64,000 nt of DNA from Megalobrama amblycephala (taxonomy: Eukaryota; Chordata; Actinopteri; Cypriniformes; Xenocyprididae): the NCBI RefSeq assembly GCF_018812025.1, contig NC_063049.1:4092917-4156916 (forward strand). Direction: 5' to 3'. A program made the translations under genes and the position numbers. How positions within the stretch are numbered: position 1 is the first letter of the stretch; every line of letters begins with the position of its first letter. The notes below the pieces were generated by a model. That model worked only from the letters and a program-made list of their open reading frames with translations, did not search any database and had not been told where the DNA came from. Below are positions 10,491 to 21,373 of this stretch, piece after piece.

Positions 10491-12948
10491 ACCCTCAGGG
10501 GTCTGAGGCTGATTTGGGGCCTGGAGAAGTTTTGACATGCCCTGACATTTGTGCTTTTTTCAGTTGTTCATAAACATATTAATGGAAAAAGTGTCATTAC
10601 ACTGTATTCAGCACAAACTAGGCTACAATAATATGTGAGGAACATGAATGTACATGTTTGTATTTTTGAAGGAATAACGTTTATGCGTGGTTATTGAAAA
10701 AACAAAAAACTATTAGTTATTCACAGATTCTGAATGTGTAGTCTCCAAGCTTTCCAACGATTTGTAACACATGGAAATCTGATAATATTTGGAGAAGTTG
10801 TGGCCATTTGAAGGTAGGCACTCAAAAATGCTCAAAGGGCAGAAAATGACCTCTAATTTTGTAGTTCTCGCCTGTTCTCACCTGCTGGGAGTGACAAAAG
10901 GGCTCATTTACATCTCATTTAGATAAGCCATACCCCCTGTAAAGCTGCATGGTTGCAAAGCAACGACAGACGCAACGGGAAAAATCGGACCGCATACTAT
11001 TAATAATAAAGCATAATGTGCATTGTAAATGTCAGTAATTTATCTTTTTTGACTTTAGGACTTTTTTTAACAGGATTCTGTGATAACCGTATAGTCCTGG
11101 TTTAGACCTCAGTTAGTGGTTAGACCTGGTTTGAGTCAAAGGATTAAAAACATCCTGTACATTAAACTCTTCAATAAATACTTTTACTTTTGACTTATAA
11201 TGCACATTTTACGGCTACGGATACTTTATACTTTTACTTACGTAGGAATTTAATCTGATACATTTACTATTACATTAGTAAATCCTTGTTAAGAATATTA
11301 AGTAGTAACTAGCTAAAATTATTAGCGTCACATTCAATTCAAGAATAGTAAGGTTTACATGAGCTAAGTCATTCACACCAGTCAATTCAAGCAGTTGAAG
11401 CGTTATTCAAATTAATAGCAGATGCTAACATTACCATTATAGTAATGGGGGTTTTTCGATGCTAACGATTACAATTAAAACGAAACTCCTGAGCTAGCTA
11501 ATAGCAAAAGACACATGAGATAACGTGTAGCCTACGTGTTCTTAGAATGAACACAAAACGACAAACTTTGATGTTTATGGAAACTCACCCCATAAGAAAC
11601 AGAAAAGATCTCGTTGCCTCCAATGAAATAAGTTGTTCGGGCACACTTTCTCTTTGTCGGGGTCTTCTTTGTGGATGTAACCATCTCCGAAGTTTGCACT
11701 ATGCGTCTGTTTGCCTCTAAATGTCCAATAATTCACATGTCCTGCCACTCTTTTTTCCGCAGCTAAAGAATCCAGCCGTATGTTGTACTTCAAAACATTT
11801 TCAGTGTAACGGCCACGGTTCAGCTCATCTGCGATATTCTTTGCGGCGTCCATCTTCATTAAATTTTGATATCAGCTAGAGCCGGCCAGAGCGCTGCATA
11901 AATAAGTAGCCACGCTTCCCTTGGAGGGCGGCGGCAATAACAAAAGAAACAAAAGCTGGCGTATCCGATTCCAGTATGGAAATACAAACAGACAATGACA
12001 CGCCCCTACGGCGAGATAGAATCCCAGAAAAACAAGCCGATTTCAACCTCAAAATGTATGCTTTTAAATAAACCAATACTGCTACCTAAAACACGGAGAT
12101 GCTTCTTCGTGATCTCAACTAACAGATTCTGCAAAAAAACGAAAATCACCAATTTTGAAAAAAAAAACGCTTCTTTCTCAGTTTGCTCAATAGTTGTGCT
12201 GCCGACTTGTGTCCCTGGTTTCCGTGACGGGTCACATATTTATTCAGGATTTATTGTCATTACTATGAGCGCTGGATACTGTGTTTTCAATTCATACTTG
12301 CAGCCGGAGGGCGCTCTGCCCCTTTTGTCCACAAATGCCTGCTAAAGAAGAATAGGCAATCCAGGAACTAACCGAACTAACAGAGGCCAGAGATCGCTAA
12401 CTATGGCTATTCAAAACACTTTTCAAGACAATAAATACACGAGTGAGACGATGTATGCATGTATTGACTGAATTTGCGTCTGAATAGTGCTCGCTCCGTG
12501 GGCGTGGCCGCATTAGCGGATAATGAGCTGAATCACAGACTTTGACATGGCTCTCTTTTCATACAGATTACATAAACACAGAATATTTGTTTTCGATTTG
12601 ACTTGCACGATTTAAAACCTGACATTTCAAGGGTTTTTAGACATAAGTCTAATTTTTTTGTGATTAGTATTCACTAAGTTAGTTAATTTTCTGAGAACTA
12701 TCAGATTGGAGTTCGTTCAGAGGGAGACGAGAGATCACGCATCATGTTAGTTTTCTTTATTTTGCAAAAAGCACAACATTTTGTTTTTACTCTGAGTGTA
12801 CACAAATAAAAGAAGATATTCCACAGATTAAAATGGTGTATAACTCTTAATTATATGTGCAACATTAACGGAGTATTTTGAGTCTCTTTCACACTGGTTA
12901 GAAAAAAAACGCGGTGATCATGCCAGCGTGACCGCCGACCCGAGGGAG
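10491..12948. mobile_element. piggyBac-like non-autonomous element nested in hAT
   Basis: TTAA at 10487-10490 is followed by CCCTCAGGGGTCTGAGG. At the other end, CGACCCGAGGGAG is followed by TTAA at 12949-12952. CCCTC-type ends with TTAA targets resemble piggyBac-type MITEs. The stretch 12180-12950 recurs inverted in the right arm (32405-33130), showing that this is a dispersed family. No transposase is seen; the largest frame is 11575-11859. Confidence 0.6.
11575..11859 (-). CDS. unrecognised 94-residue ORF inside piggyBac-like element
   Basis: An ATG frame begins MKMDAAKNIADELNRG and has mixed, protein-like composition (several W, K and E residues; ends in FCFLWGEFP). I do not recognise a domain. 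It is inside a non-autonomous transposon, so it may be a remnant of transposase, a captured exon, or chance. The other copy of this element at 32405-33730 does not appear to contain the region. Confidence 0.25.
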   Translation of the reverse strand: MKMDAAKNIADELNRGRYTENVLKYNIRLDSLAAEKRVAGHVNYWTFRGKQTHSANFGDGYIHKEDPDKEKVCPNNLFHWRQRDLFCFLWGEFP

Positions 12949-14179
12949 TTAATATAGATACGTTTAGAAAAAAAAATATCTTTTGAGAGCACTGAAGAAA
13001 CCTCAAACCTGAAAGATTCGGGGCTTTTGGGAAAACATTCGGGGCTCCAGCCCCCTTAGCCCACCCCTAGTGCCCCCCTTGCCTATATGTGAATGTAAAC
13101 AGTGTTCAAAGTTGTAAAGCTGAAAGTGCATCATAAAAAAAAGTTATTGTCTCTCAAAAGAAAGAGTTTTTAGTTCGAATCCCATTCCCTACGTTCTGTG
13201 TGGACATCCCTCGAAAACTTGATCCCTCCTCAAACGCTGTATCTGGTTCGTATTGTGTACATGTCGAGAAGATGCTGTTTTCTGCTCTGCAATAGCAAAT
13301 TATCTTTGTGAACACTTCCAAAGGTTGAGGATATGAAGAACCAGTGATTAAAATTGACATGAAACATGAAAGTGTTATTAATTATTGATGTATATATTTT
13401 CTACTGGGTGTTCAAAATACACCCGATCTTACCTCGACGAACTCAAACACACGAAAAGAGTCAAAGATGCGAGTGAAGGCGGAGCCTCCTATTACATTAG
13501 CATCACGGACCAATGGTAGTACGAAGGTGTTTTGCAGCTGAAGCGAAATTTTCCTGAAGGTTCGCTTTGGCAAGCCATTTCGAACTTCCAAAAAGTCAAA
13601 TGACATCGCATCAGTTGGTTCTTTGATTTCGTTTGAGGTTTATCGGGGCCTTTACTGTATTCATAGAGACGAGCCATGTCGTTATTTTCATTATTTAGCA
13701 CTTGCAGTCTGTATAATTCATAAACACAACTTCATTCTTTATAAATCTCTCCAACAGTGTAGCATTAGCCCATTAACCTGAGCATAGGCTACTCATTCAA
13801 AATCAAGTGTAAACATCCAAATAAATACTATACTCACATGATTGGATAGGCTGCATGATGAACACTTTGTAAAGGTCCATTTTGAGGGTTATATTAGCTG
13901 TGTGAACTTTGTTTATGCAATGTATTATAGAGTTGCGCGCTCGGGGGGCAGAGAGCGCTAGCATTTAAAGGGGACACGCACAGAATCGGCGCATTTATAA
14001 TTACGCCTCAAAATAGGCAGTTAAAAAATTTAATAATAAAAAGTCTATGGGGTATTTTGAGCTGAAACTTCACAGACACATTCAGGGGACACCTTAGACG
14101 TATATTACATCTTGTGAAAAAGGATTCTAGGGCACCTTTAAACAACACCGAGTAAGCCAGTCAGAGATTTTGGACATTG

Positions 14180-14765
14180 TGACAGATAATTTTTTTTGCC
14201 ACCAGTTCATTTGTTTTATCACGTACATAAATCTCAGTATCACCTGCATACATTTAAATATATACATCGACAAACATCTGGAAAATAATTCAAGTACAAA
14301 ATAAAAAGTAGAGGCCCTGGTATAGACACCTGAGGTACCCCTGTGGAACGATCTCTCAAAGAAGATGTGTTTTAATCCGGGTGTAAGATAAGACTCAATA
14401 CAATTGATTGTTTCTACCGAAAAGTTAAAATGTAATCATTTAGATAACAGATTTTTATGATTTAGCATATTGAATGCCTTTTGTAAATCAATGAACACTG
14501 CACCCACAACCCTTGTCTAGTTTTCACCACACTTGCTCAATAAAACAACATACAGCAGTTTCCGTTGAATGATGTTTACCGAACCCAAATTGCAAATGGC
14601 ACAATAAATTATTTGGTAAATCTAAAAAAATTTACAATTTGTCCAGTTACTACTTTTTCTACTGTTTTAGACATTGCTGACAAAATTGAAATGGGGCTAT
14701 AATTTGATAAATTAGTGTGATCACCTGCCTTGAAAACTGGGGTAACTAACCTCTGACCCCCTCAC
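14180..14765 (-). pseudogene. LINE reverse transcriptase fragment
   Basis: Read on the minus strand the sequence gives broken pieces of a non-LTR reverse transcriptase: VTPVFKAGDHTNLSNY, SKTVEKVV, and VFIDLQKAFNMLNHKN, which is the F-D/N-L-x-KAF block of Rex/L2/CR1-type RTs. Stops and frame changes separate them. The same fragment exists in the right arm, split by the DIRS insertion at 36766-41013, so it predates the inverted duplication. Confidence 0.7.
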
Positions 14766-14800
14766 ACCCTTAAACCAATGCACTTACACACAAAACTTCT

Positions 14801-15089
14801 ACTTGGGTAAAGTTGGTTTTATATTCGCACATTCGGACTTTTGATCAATTCAGACTTTCCAATAAATGTGCAATAAATTAATGTTTGTGAATTTTAAGCA
14901 GCGACATGATATTGACAACCAACGATTGTCAACTTACAACATTTTTCACAGTCGATCAAAATAGGCAAGTATTGTTTTAATGGCATATTTACTTGTGAAT
15001 GTCCACTGAATGTCCAATGTAGTGTGATTAACAAGGCTATTGAATACGGATGTCCGAATGTGCGAATATAAAACCAACTTTACCGAAGT
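14801..15089. mobile_element. MULE-like MITE with 9-bp target duplication
   Basis: About 37-bp inverted termini (ACTTGGGTAAAGTTGG inward, and its complement ending CTTTACCGAAGT) are flanked by the 9-mer AAAACTTCT at 14792-14800 and 15090-15098. Nine-bp duplications are typical of Mutator-like elements. The right arm has the undisturbed site (near 36700-36713), so the insertion is younger than the duplication or was lost from one side. Confidence 0.85.
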
Positions 15090-15396
15090 AAAACTTCTGT
15101 CCTCTACATTTCTCCTCTTCTTAATCTATTTGTCAGATAAACCTGGAATTGTATATTACAAATATTTTTGGCTCTTGAAGGATTGCTTTTGTTCCTCTCG
15201 TGAGTTGCTTTGGTTAAAACTGTTTGCATAAATCTGCACATCGTGTAATTAATTAGATTAAAAATTGTATAACCTCTTTCAGTAGCTTAGTGCATATAGG
15301 ATGTAGTATACTATGTTGGTGAGTGTTGATGTTTTAATGCTTTTATGTTGTTTTGTGCCATTAAACAAGGGTTAATTTGTTTTTGTTTTTCTTTAG

Positions 15397-16310
15397 ACCT
15401 GATGCAGCTGAAAGAGGAGAGTCAAGAACTGGAGGAGAAAAATTATTATGAAAATGATCATGGTTTCAAAACTGAAGAAAAATCTTTTAGTTGCTCAATG
15501 ACAAAAATGGTTCCCTCACAAAAAAGAGTTCTGAAGACAGAAACTAGTAGTGATTTCACATGCCAACAGTGTGGAAAATGTTTCGGTCGAAAACAATACC
15601 TTACAATCCACATGAGAATTCACACTGGAGAGAAGCCTTTCACCTGCCAGCAGTGTGGAAAGAGTTTCACTCAAAAATCAAGCCTTAATATCCACATGAA
15701 AATTCACACTGGAGAGAGTCCTTACACCTGCCAAGAGTGTGGAAAGAGTTTCACTCAAAAAGGAAACTTTAATGTCCACATGAGAATTCATACCGGAGAG
15801 AAATCTTTCACCTGCAACCTGTGTGGGAAGAGCTTCTCACTAAAAGGAAATCTACAGATTCATATGAGAACTCACACTGGAGAGAAGCCGTTCACATGTG
15901 ATCTGTGTGGAAAGAGTTTTCCACACAAAGGACGGATTAAAGTGCACATGAGAATTCACACTGGAGAGAAGCCGTTCACATGTGATCAGTGCGGAAGGTG
16001 TTTCAGATGTAAATTAACTCTTAAAAGCCACATGAGCACTCACTCAAGAGAGAAGTGTTTTAAATGTCATCAATGTGGAAGGAGCTATACATGCAGTAAA
16101 CGTCTTAAGAAACACGTAATAACTCACAACGGAGGTACGCCCTTCATGTGCCTTCACTGTGGAATGACATGCTCAAGCAATGCAAGCCTTGAGGTTCACA
16201 TAACAAGTCACACTGAAGAGCCTTTCACATGTCTTCAGTGTGACATGAGTTTCACAAATGAAAGAGACATGAAACATCATTTGAAAACTCATTCTGGAAA
16301 GAAACTTTAA
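15397..16310 (+). CDS. C2H2 zinc-finger protein gene 1, finger exon (9 fingers)
   Basis: The exon starts after the TTTCTTTAG acceptor and, with the 85-base first exon, encodes 332 residues; the TAA is at 16308-16310. About 50 acidic and linker residues (LMQLKEESQELEE) precede nine C2H2 fingers in the classical CxxC-12-HxxxH form, mostly joined by TGEKP-type linkers. The first is CQQCGKCFGRKQYLTIH and the last is CDMSFTNERDMKHH. Fingers 7-9 have degenerate linkers, and finger 8 has CGMTC in place of the usual CGKSF. Poly-finger proteins of this type are nuclear sequence-specific DNA binders; the target cannot be read here. No KRAB, SCAN or BTB domain is visible. The paralogue at 35391-42592 has ten fingers. 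Confidence 0.93.
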
Positions 16311-16356
16311 TATTGCAAAAAAAATATTTTGCCATCACATTTGCAGATACTCCCAA

Positions 16357-16892
16357 GGCCCTGTTTCCACCTGGTATTAAGATTTAATCCGTCACTTTTG
16401 TTCACTTCTGTCCTGATTTCTTCGAGGGGAGTGTCTACCCATAAAGTAAATGTATGGTTTTTATCAGATCTTTTGATCAAATGGACAAAATAAGGTTGCG
16501 CAATTTACATATGAACATACTATGAGCATCAGCTTTCGTTTCTGACAGATGCAAGATCACATTGAACATGGTGAGTGTGTGTTAGAAATCAGGAATGGTG
16601 AGATTAAATTGTTTTGTCTCCAAACCAAACTTGGTTCTTTAGCCGACAAAGTTTAAATCCCATCTGGCTACCAAGCTTTCCATAATATTTACACATTAAG
16701 TCAGTAGGCAGAGAGTAGGCGGTCCTTTGTGGCTGTTCGAACACATATGAGGGTTTCCACTACGAAAGCAATTTGGTCAAATGCTTCAAAAGTGGAAGCC
16801 CAAAACGGTTTTTACCCCGTTTACACCTGTACATAGCGTTGTCCACTTGATCCGATCGACCAAAATGCATCTTAATACCAGGAAACTGGGCC
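16357..16892. mobile_element. MITE with GGCCCTGTTTCCACC terminal repeats
   Basis: GGCCCTGTTTCCACCTGGTA at the left is mirrored by TACCAGGAAACTGGGCC at the right, with internal palindromic pieces including TTGATC-rich parts. It lies 47 bp past the stop of zinc-finger gene 1. The right arm keeps only one terminus (35362-35385), so it may have lost the inside of its copy. Confidence 0.65.
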
Positions 16893-17223
16893 TAAAATGA
16901 ATGCAGGTGTGAGACCCTGTTTTTGTGTGGAAACTGTTTTAAATGGCTCTGTAATTTTAAATGCCAATAGGAAATATCTGATAAAATAATTTTGATTTCA
17001 TTTATTTGATTCAGTTCAATACCTCACAATCAAAATGTTATATAAACTTCTGTCTTGGTGTGAAATGCAACCATGTAAATGATAAAATATTAATAAAAGG
17101 ACAAACTGAATAATAAAAAAAAAGAATATTGAAATGAATTACTGATTCATCTTTAGTGAGAGAACACACAGGTAATCATGGTTTAGACTTTAATATGCCT
17201 GCGTTAGGGAGTGTTTCAGTACA

Positions 17224-18434
17224 CATGCTGTCGTGTTGTCCTGAAAAAGGATGGAGGGTCCAGATTCTGTGTCAATTACAGAGGGCTAAACTCTAAAACT
17301 CACCTAGATGCCTATCTAATGACTTCTTGTGTCTTCCTTTTGGGCTGAAAAATGCTGGAGCATTATTTTAGAGTCTAATGGAACATGCTATGAGAACTTT
17401 AAGGTAAATGATGCATGGAGTACATTGATGATATTGTTGTGTATTCACAATCCATCTCTGAACATCTACAACACCATCATCAAGTTCTCCCATGTCTCCA
17501 TAAGGCTGGTCTCACTCTTAACCTAAAGAAATGCAACCTCCTTCAAAAATAAAGTCCTCAGGCACATAGTTTCAGAAAAGGAGTGACTACAGACCCAACT
17601 TAGGTTGCTGCAGTAAAGTCATTTCAAGTACCTCAAACTGTGAAAGAGGTGCAAAGATTTTTGAAACTTGCTGGCTGGCATCACCGGTTTATAGAGAAAG
17701 CTGCTCCCTTGCACTCTCTAAAACAAAAGAACCTCACTTGGTCTTGGACTGACCAGTACCAACAGGCATTTGGCATTCTCAAGCAAGACTTGGTAGAAGC
17801 ACCCGTACTTAGCCCTAACCCCTAACTTTACTAAACCTTTTCATGTACAGGCTGATGCCAGCGACATTGGTCTAGAGCAGGGGTTTCCAATCCTGGAGGG
17901 CCACTGTCCTGCAGAGTTTAGGTCCAACCCTAATTAAACACATCTGAACCAGCTAATCAAGGTCTTACTATAGGCTAGAAACCTCCAAGCAGGTGTGTTT
18001 AGGCAAGCTGGAGCTAAACTCTCCAGGACTGAATTTGGACACCCCTGGTCTAGAGTCTGAAGGTGAGGGCATGTCATTGCTTATGCCTCTCGCTTACTTC
18101 GAGGAGTTTAGAAAGCATACTCAGTCTCAGAAAAAGAATGTCTAGATGTGGTATGGGTGGTGAAAAAATGGAGACCATACTTGGAAGGAAGTCCATTTGA
18201 AGTAGTTACGCATCATTGCTGCTTTGTTATGAAAACACTGGGTTTGCTACCGCTGAGATTGCTTTAGGAAGGAAACTGAAAGGGCCATTGGAAAGGGCTT
18301 TACAACCACCCTTCTGACACTAGCACTGTTCAGCCCTCCATGGAACATCAGCAAGACCTCATCAAAATGGAAAAGGAAATTTTGCACAAGCCTAAGCCAA
18401 ACAGAAAAAATATTACGAGACCTGTGACAAAATT
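17224..18434 (+). pseudogene. decayed Ty3/gypsy pol fragment (left arm)
   Basis: Broken frames give RT pieces (VLKKDGGSRFCVNYRGLN near 17240; a DDIVVYSQSISEH-like part near 17430), the RT/RNase H junction (VKEVQRFLKLAGWHHRF at 17640; EKAAPLHSLKQKNLTWSWT), RNase H (DASDIGL, then AYASRLL and SEKECLD near 18075-18150) and a piece resembling the tail of integrase (MEKEILHKPKPN near 18370). Parts between are deleted. A hAT MITE (17878-18047) splits RNase H. The right arm carries the same fragment. Confidence 0.8.
17878..18047. mobile_element. small hAT MITE with GTCTAGAG target duplication
   Basis: The 170-bp element begins CAGGGGTTTCCAATCCTGG and ends GGACACCCCTG. GTCTAGAG flanks it at 17870-17877 and 18048-18055. 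The right arm has the same element at the same place (29920-30105), so it was present before the duplication. Confidence 0.9.
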
Positions 18435-18480
18435 ATATAATTATAATTATATATAATTATATATTATAATTATATAGAAA
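18430..18480. repeat. AT-only low-complexity stretch
   Basis: About 50 bases of alternating TATAATTA, marking the end of the left gypsy fragment. Confidence 0.8.
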
Positions 18481-18529
18481 TTAACATCCAGTTAAGCATT
18501 TATTTGCCTTTTGATGTTCTCTGGAACTG

Positions 18530-19570
18530 TCATCTTTTCACAATTTCAAGAACGTCTTCTAGTTTCTGGAAGTCCAAATTTGTGTCTTGTTTCTCAATAT
18601 ACATATCAGCATTGCCACTGTGATTCACAGAACAATGCATGTTTTCATTAATGGTCATGCCAAACAACTGTCATGCTAAAATAAGACAGGGACATATACC
18701 ATGATATGAGAATGTGCAACAGGTACAAGAATGGGTCTCCAAAGCCGTATGATATATTCCTCTCCCACAAAGGCTTTCCACAATGATTTCCATCTTCACC
18801 TCAGAACAGACACTGAATTGGCCGTTGTCTTGTACAGCTCTTGCATGAGCTTCCAGCTGAAGAGCAAGTTCAGGGAACGCATCATCCTTATCTTTGAGTA
18901 CATCTAGCACCACCAAATGTTTGCATACTTCACCTCTCAAACCAATAGGGCAACTGCAGAAGCACTCTGCTGGGCAGGTTCTGTAGAAAATTGTGGGGTC
19001 TTTTTTGGATGGCACACTATAGACATATTTCTGATGATTCTCTTTTGATGTGGTCAATCCAGCCTTTTTCCATCATATCTAGTTGCATTGTTAAATGTTT
19101 CCTCCATATTAATGGCAATTTGCCATTCTTCCTTTCTGTTTGCAAAGGTTTAATTGCCTGGAAGTAAGTCTCTGTCTTGCAAAGAAGGACATGAAGCAAG
19201 TCATCCAAACGATGTTTTCTTATCCCAGATAAGAATTGGTATTTTAGTCGATGGAAGATCCTGAATAAAAGAAACTATTCATAGTGCCAAAACAAGTGTA
19301 TACTTATATGGGGAAAATATGCATGACAGTGAATGGTAGTAAAGGCTGTACAGCAGAAATCCCTTTAAATTTGCCAGGGTCTTATATTACCTTTCTATTA
19401 AATTGTTGGTCTCTGAATTCCCATGGTTATAACAATGTCCATAACCGGCCCATCTATGTCTTATTGGTTCCCAGTACCTCTGGAAGTAATTGCAAAGCTC
19501 ATGGTAGTGAGAAAAAATCCTTTAGACATTTTTCAGCCACTCTGTCAAAGTCAGCCTTCTGCAATAAATA
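18530..19570 (-). pseudogene. SWIM zinc-finger (MULE-transposase-like) gene, intron-containing remnant
   Basis: On the minus strand a first exon begins after TTTATTGCAG (about 19562) with KADFDRVAEKC and, after a frame change, WEPIRHRWAGYGHCYNHG and ETNNLIER. A GTAATA donor and a TTTTATTCAG acceptor (near 19262) join it in phase to IFHRLKYQFLSGIRKHR and the ORF at 19208-19017. A one-base frame change near 19060 leads to the ORF 19057-18671, which holds a SWIM finger CxC...CxH (CSCPIGLRGEVCKH). The same frame continues past a TGA at 18671-18673 to 18530. SWIM fingers at the C-terminal side of a transposase-like region suggest a MULE-derived gene; a host gene is the alternative. Confidence 0.65.
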
Positions 19571-19742
19571 AAACAAGGTAGTGTGAGACTGCAAGCACAA
19601 AAGGCAAAAACAACAACAAAACATAATAATACTCATGATAAAATATCTATAGTATTCTGTCATTTCTAAAGTTTTTTGAAAATTACACAATGTGTAGTGA
19701 AAAAAGCTACTTGCAGTACATTACTTACAGCTAAACTGCTTT

Positions 19743-20247
19743 TAGCTGTTACGCCAGCCGCAGCTGGAACCAGCTTCCAGAAGAGATCAGGTGTGCTCCA
19801 ACAGTAGCCACATTCAAATCCAGACTCAAAACACATCTTTTTATCTATGCATTTGCTGATTGAGCACTGTGCTATGTCCGAACTGTTTGCACTTTATTTT
19901 ATACGTATTATCTTTTTATTCTTTTAATTCCTTTTCCTGTTTTTATTTCATTTTTAATGTATTTTATATATGCATTTTAAATATTGCTGTCTGGTTGAAA
20001 GAGCTGGGAGAATTAGGAAGAAAGTGATTAGGTTAAAATTTGGTAAATTTTGATAAAGGGACAAACCATGGGGGAATTTAAGCTGTAGTACATGGTTAAG
20101 ATATCTCTGGATTACAGTCAGGACACTTTCCAAAGGGGGAAATTTCCAAAGGGGAAACTTGAACTGCGTTGCATAGATAAGATATCTCCGGAAGGGGGAT
20201 TAGGGCTGTGTGGTGCAGTTTGAGGTGTCTTGGCAAAAGGGGAGATT
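19743..20247 (+). pseudogene. LINE (L2/Rex-like) ORF end and 3' UTR, first part
   Basis: The frame WNQLPEEIRCAPTV...FKSRLKTHLFIYAF ends in TGA near 19862. This is the typical C-terminal end of L2/Rex/CR1-type ORF2. The 3' UTR runs into the L1-like element at 20263 and resumes at 26275. Confidence 0.75.
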
Positions 20248-20416
20248 GAAACTGTGTTTATCGGGACTTCCGGCGGGTCTGGCCTTGGGATGGCAGCACA
20301 TTAACAGGGCTCCTCACTTAACAAGTTAAAACTTGCCGCAGACATCGATTCAGAATATAACATATGGGTTGTTAATGTACGAAAATTCGTTCTTGTAACT
20401 AAACAGCGAATCTAAA

Positions 20417-21373
20417 ATGCAAAGTCGAAGAAATCGCGAGGGAACTGGCAAAATAACCAATGCCTTCAAGCCTAGCCAAGCGGCTAGCGCAAATGTTAAC
20501 CAGGATGCTTCCAATGACTCGCCGACCTCTGAAATTCTCAACGAAATGCGTGGCATGAGAAAGGAAATAAACGAGAAGTTTGGAAAATTGGAGGAATCGA
20601 TCAAGCAAGTAAATGAAGGGATAAAAGGACTCGAAAAACGATTGGAGGAATCCGAAGAAAGAATCGGCATTACTGAGGACAGATGCGAGCGATCGGACAG
20701 GCTGTCGACATATATGATGAAAAAACAGCTTCAGATGGAGGAGAAGTTAGAGGACTTGGAAAACCGATCAAGGCGTTCAAATGTGAGAATATATGGACTG
20801 GAAGAAGGAGCAGAAGGAAACAGAAACATGATTGAATTCGTGTCGACAACATTGAAGCTGATACTTGATCTGCCCGAGGATGAGGACTTGGGTATAGAAC
20901 GCGCACATAGATCGCTCGGGATGAAACCGACAAATCCAAACGCGGCCCCGCGATCAGTCGTGGTTAAGTTTTTGCATTTTCAGACGAAACAACGGATCTT
21001 GCACAAAGCCTGGGCTACTAAGGATTTGCAGTTTAATGGGAGTCGTGTCGCGCTGGATCATGACTATTCCAACGCAGTACAACGCAAACGAAGAGAGTAT
21101 AAAGACATCAAAAAGCAGCTGAAAGAACGCAAGATCAAGTTCAAGTCACCTTACCCAGCGATACTGAAAGTTCAGCTTGAAGATGGAGAAGTGAGTTACA
21201 GCTCTGCCTGGGAGGCGGCGGAAGGTCTTCAACATCTGGGGATCCGAGCGAAGCTTTCAGAGGCCGAGATGCGAGAAAGAGACTTGTTCAAACTGGGCTT
21301 GCTGCCGCGGAAACGCGAAGAGACACATTTATCTACAACTCTGGTTGGGGATATTGAATCGCTCTCAAAGTAA
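20417..21373 (+). CDS. L1-like ORF1 protein (RNA-binding)
   Basis: The 318-residue frame is intact. The first 55 residues are basic and low in structure; residues about 55-125 are a heptad-rich coiled coil (EKFGKLEESIKQ, EKLEDLENRSRRSN). It continues into an RRM-like core (NVRIYGLEEG, IERAHRSLG, VVKFLHF) and a C-terminal domain (RVALDHDYSNAV, KERKIKFKSPYP). This matches the Transposase_22/L1 ORF1p plan: trimeric coiled coil, RRM, CTD, binding the element's own RNA. The start was chosen as the first ATG, 155 bp after the element's 5' end. It has no visible stop or shift, unlike ORF2. Confidence 0.88.
   Translation: MQSRRNREGTGKITNAFKPSQAASANVNQDASNDSPTSEILNEMRGMRKEINEKFGKLEESIKQVNEGIKGLEKRLEESEERIGITEDRCERSDRLSTYMMKKQLQMEEKLEDLENRSRRSNVRIYGLEEGAEGNRNMIEFVSTTLKLILDLPEDEDLGIERAHRSLGMKPTNPNAAPRSVVVKFLHFQTKQRILHKAWATKDLQFNGSRVALDHDYSNAVQRKRREYKDIKKQLKERKIKFKSPYPAILKVQLEDGEVSYSSAWEAAEGLQHLGIRAKLSEAEMRERDLFKLGLLPRKREETHLSTTLVGDIESLSK

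Larger units (their letters stand above)
9507..13081. mobile_element. non-autonomous hAT element with 8-bp target duplication
   Basis: CAGGGGCGGAGCCAGGGGC at the left and ...CCCCTAGTGCCCCCCTTG at the right form imperfect terminal repeats. Both sides carry the same 8-mer CCTATATG (9499-9506 and 13082-13089), the target-site length of hAT. No transposase is visible in it; part of the inside is a further nested element (10491-12948). It sits inside the MITE starting at 9446. Confidence 0.85.
9446..14137. mobile_element. TTAA-flanked MITE, split by nested hAT
   Basis: The ends AAGTGCCCCTATTATGG and ...TTCTAGGGCACCT are complementary at their tips and are flanked by TTAA at 9442-9445 and 14138-14141. 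Without the hAT at 9507-13081 the element is about 1.1 kb. The 3' half (13560-14137) matches the MITEs at 27767 and 45530, including the stretch around GAGCTGAAACTTCACAGACA. It lies in the intron of zinc-finger gene 1 and is missing from the right arm. TTAA targets suit piggyBac- or Kolobok-type mobilisation. Confidence 0.75.
7865..18286 (+). repeat. left arm of large inverted duplication
   Basis: Sequence from about 7865 to 18286 reappears on the opposite strand from about 43235 down to 29680. Matching landmarks, left to right: promoter with TGACGTCA, zinc-finger exon 1, intron start, LINE fragment, zinc-finger exon 2, 3' UTR, gypsy pol fragment, and the hAT MITE with its CTCTAGAC/GTCTAGAG duplications. 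Arm-specific transposons interrupt the match. The exact ends need alignment; the outer end is where AGTCTAAAA-like sequence stops matching, the inner end is near CCTTCCTAAAGCAACCTCAGCG. Confidence 0.85.

Noticed and set aside
13154..13701. Minus-strand ORFs in the left MITE
   Set aside because: Repeat sequence shared with other MITE copies where the frames are not kept.
15040..15231. 63-residue ORF upstream of the zinc-finger exon
   Set aside because: It starts inside the MULE-like MITE and is not present in the right arm.
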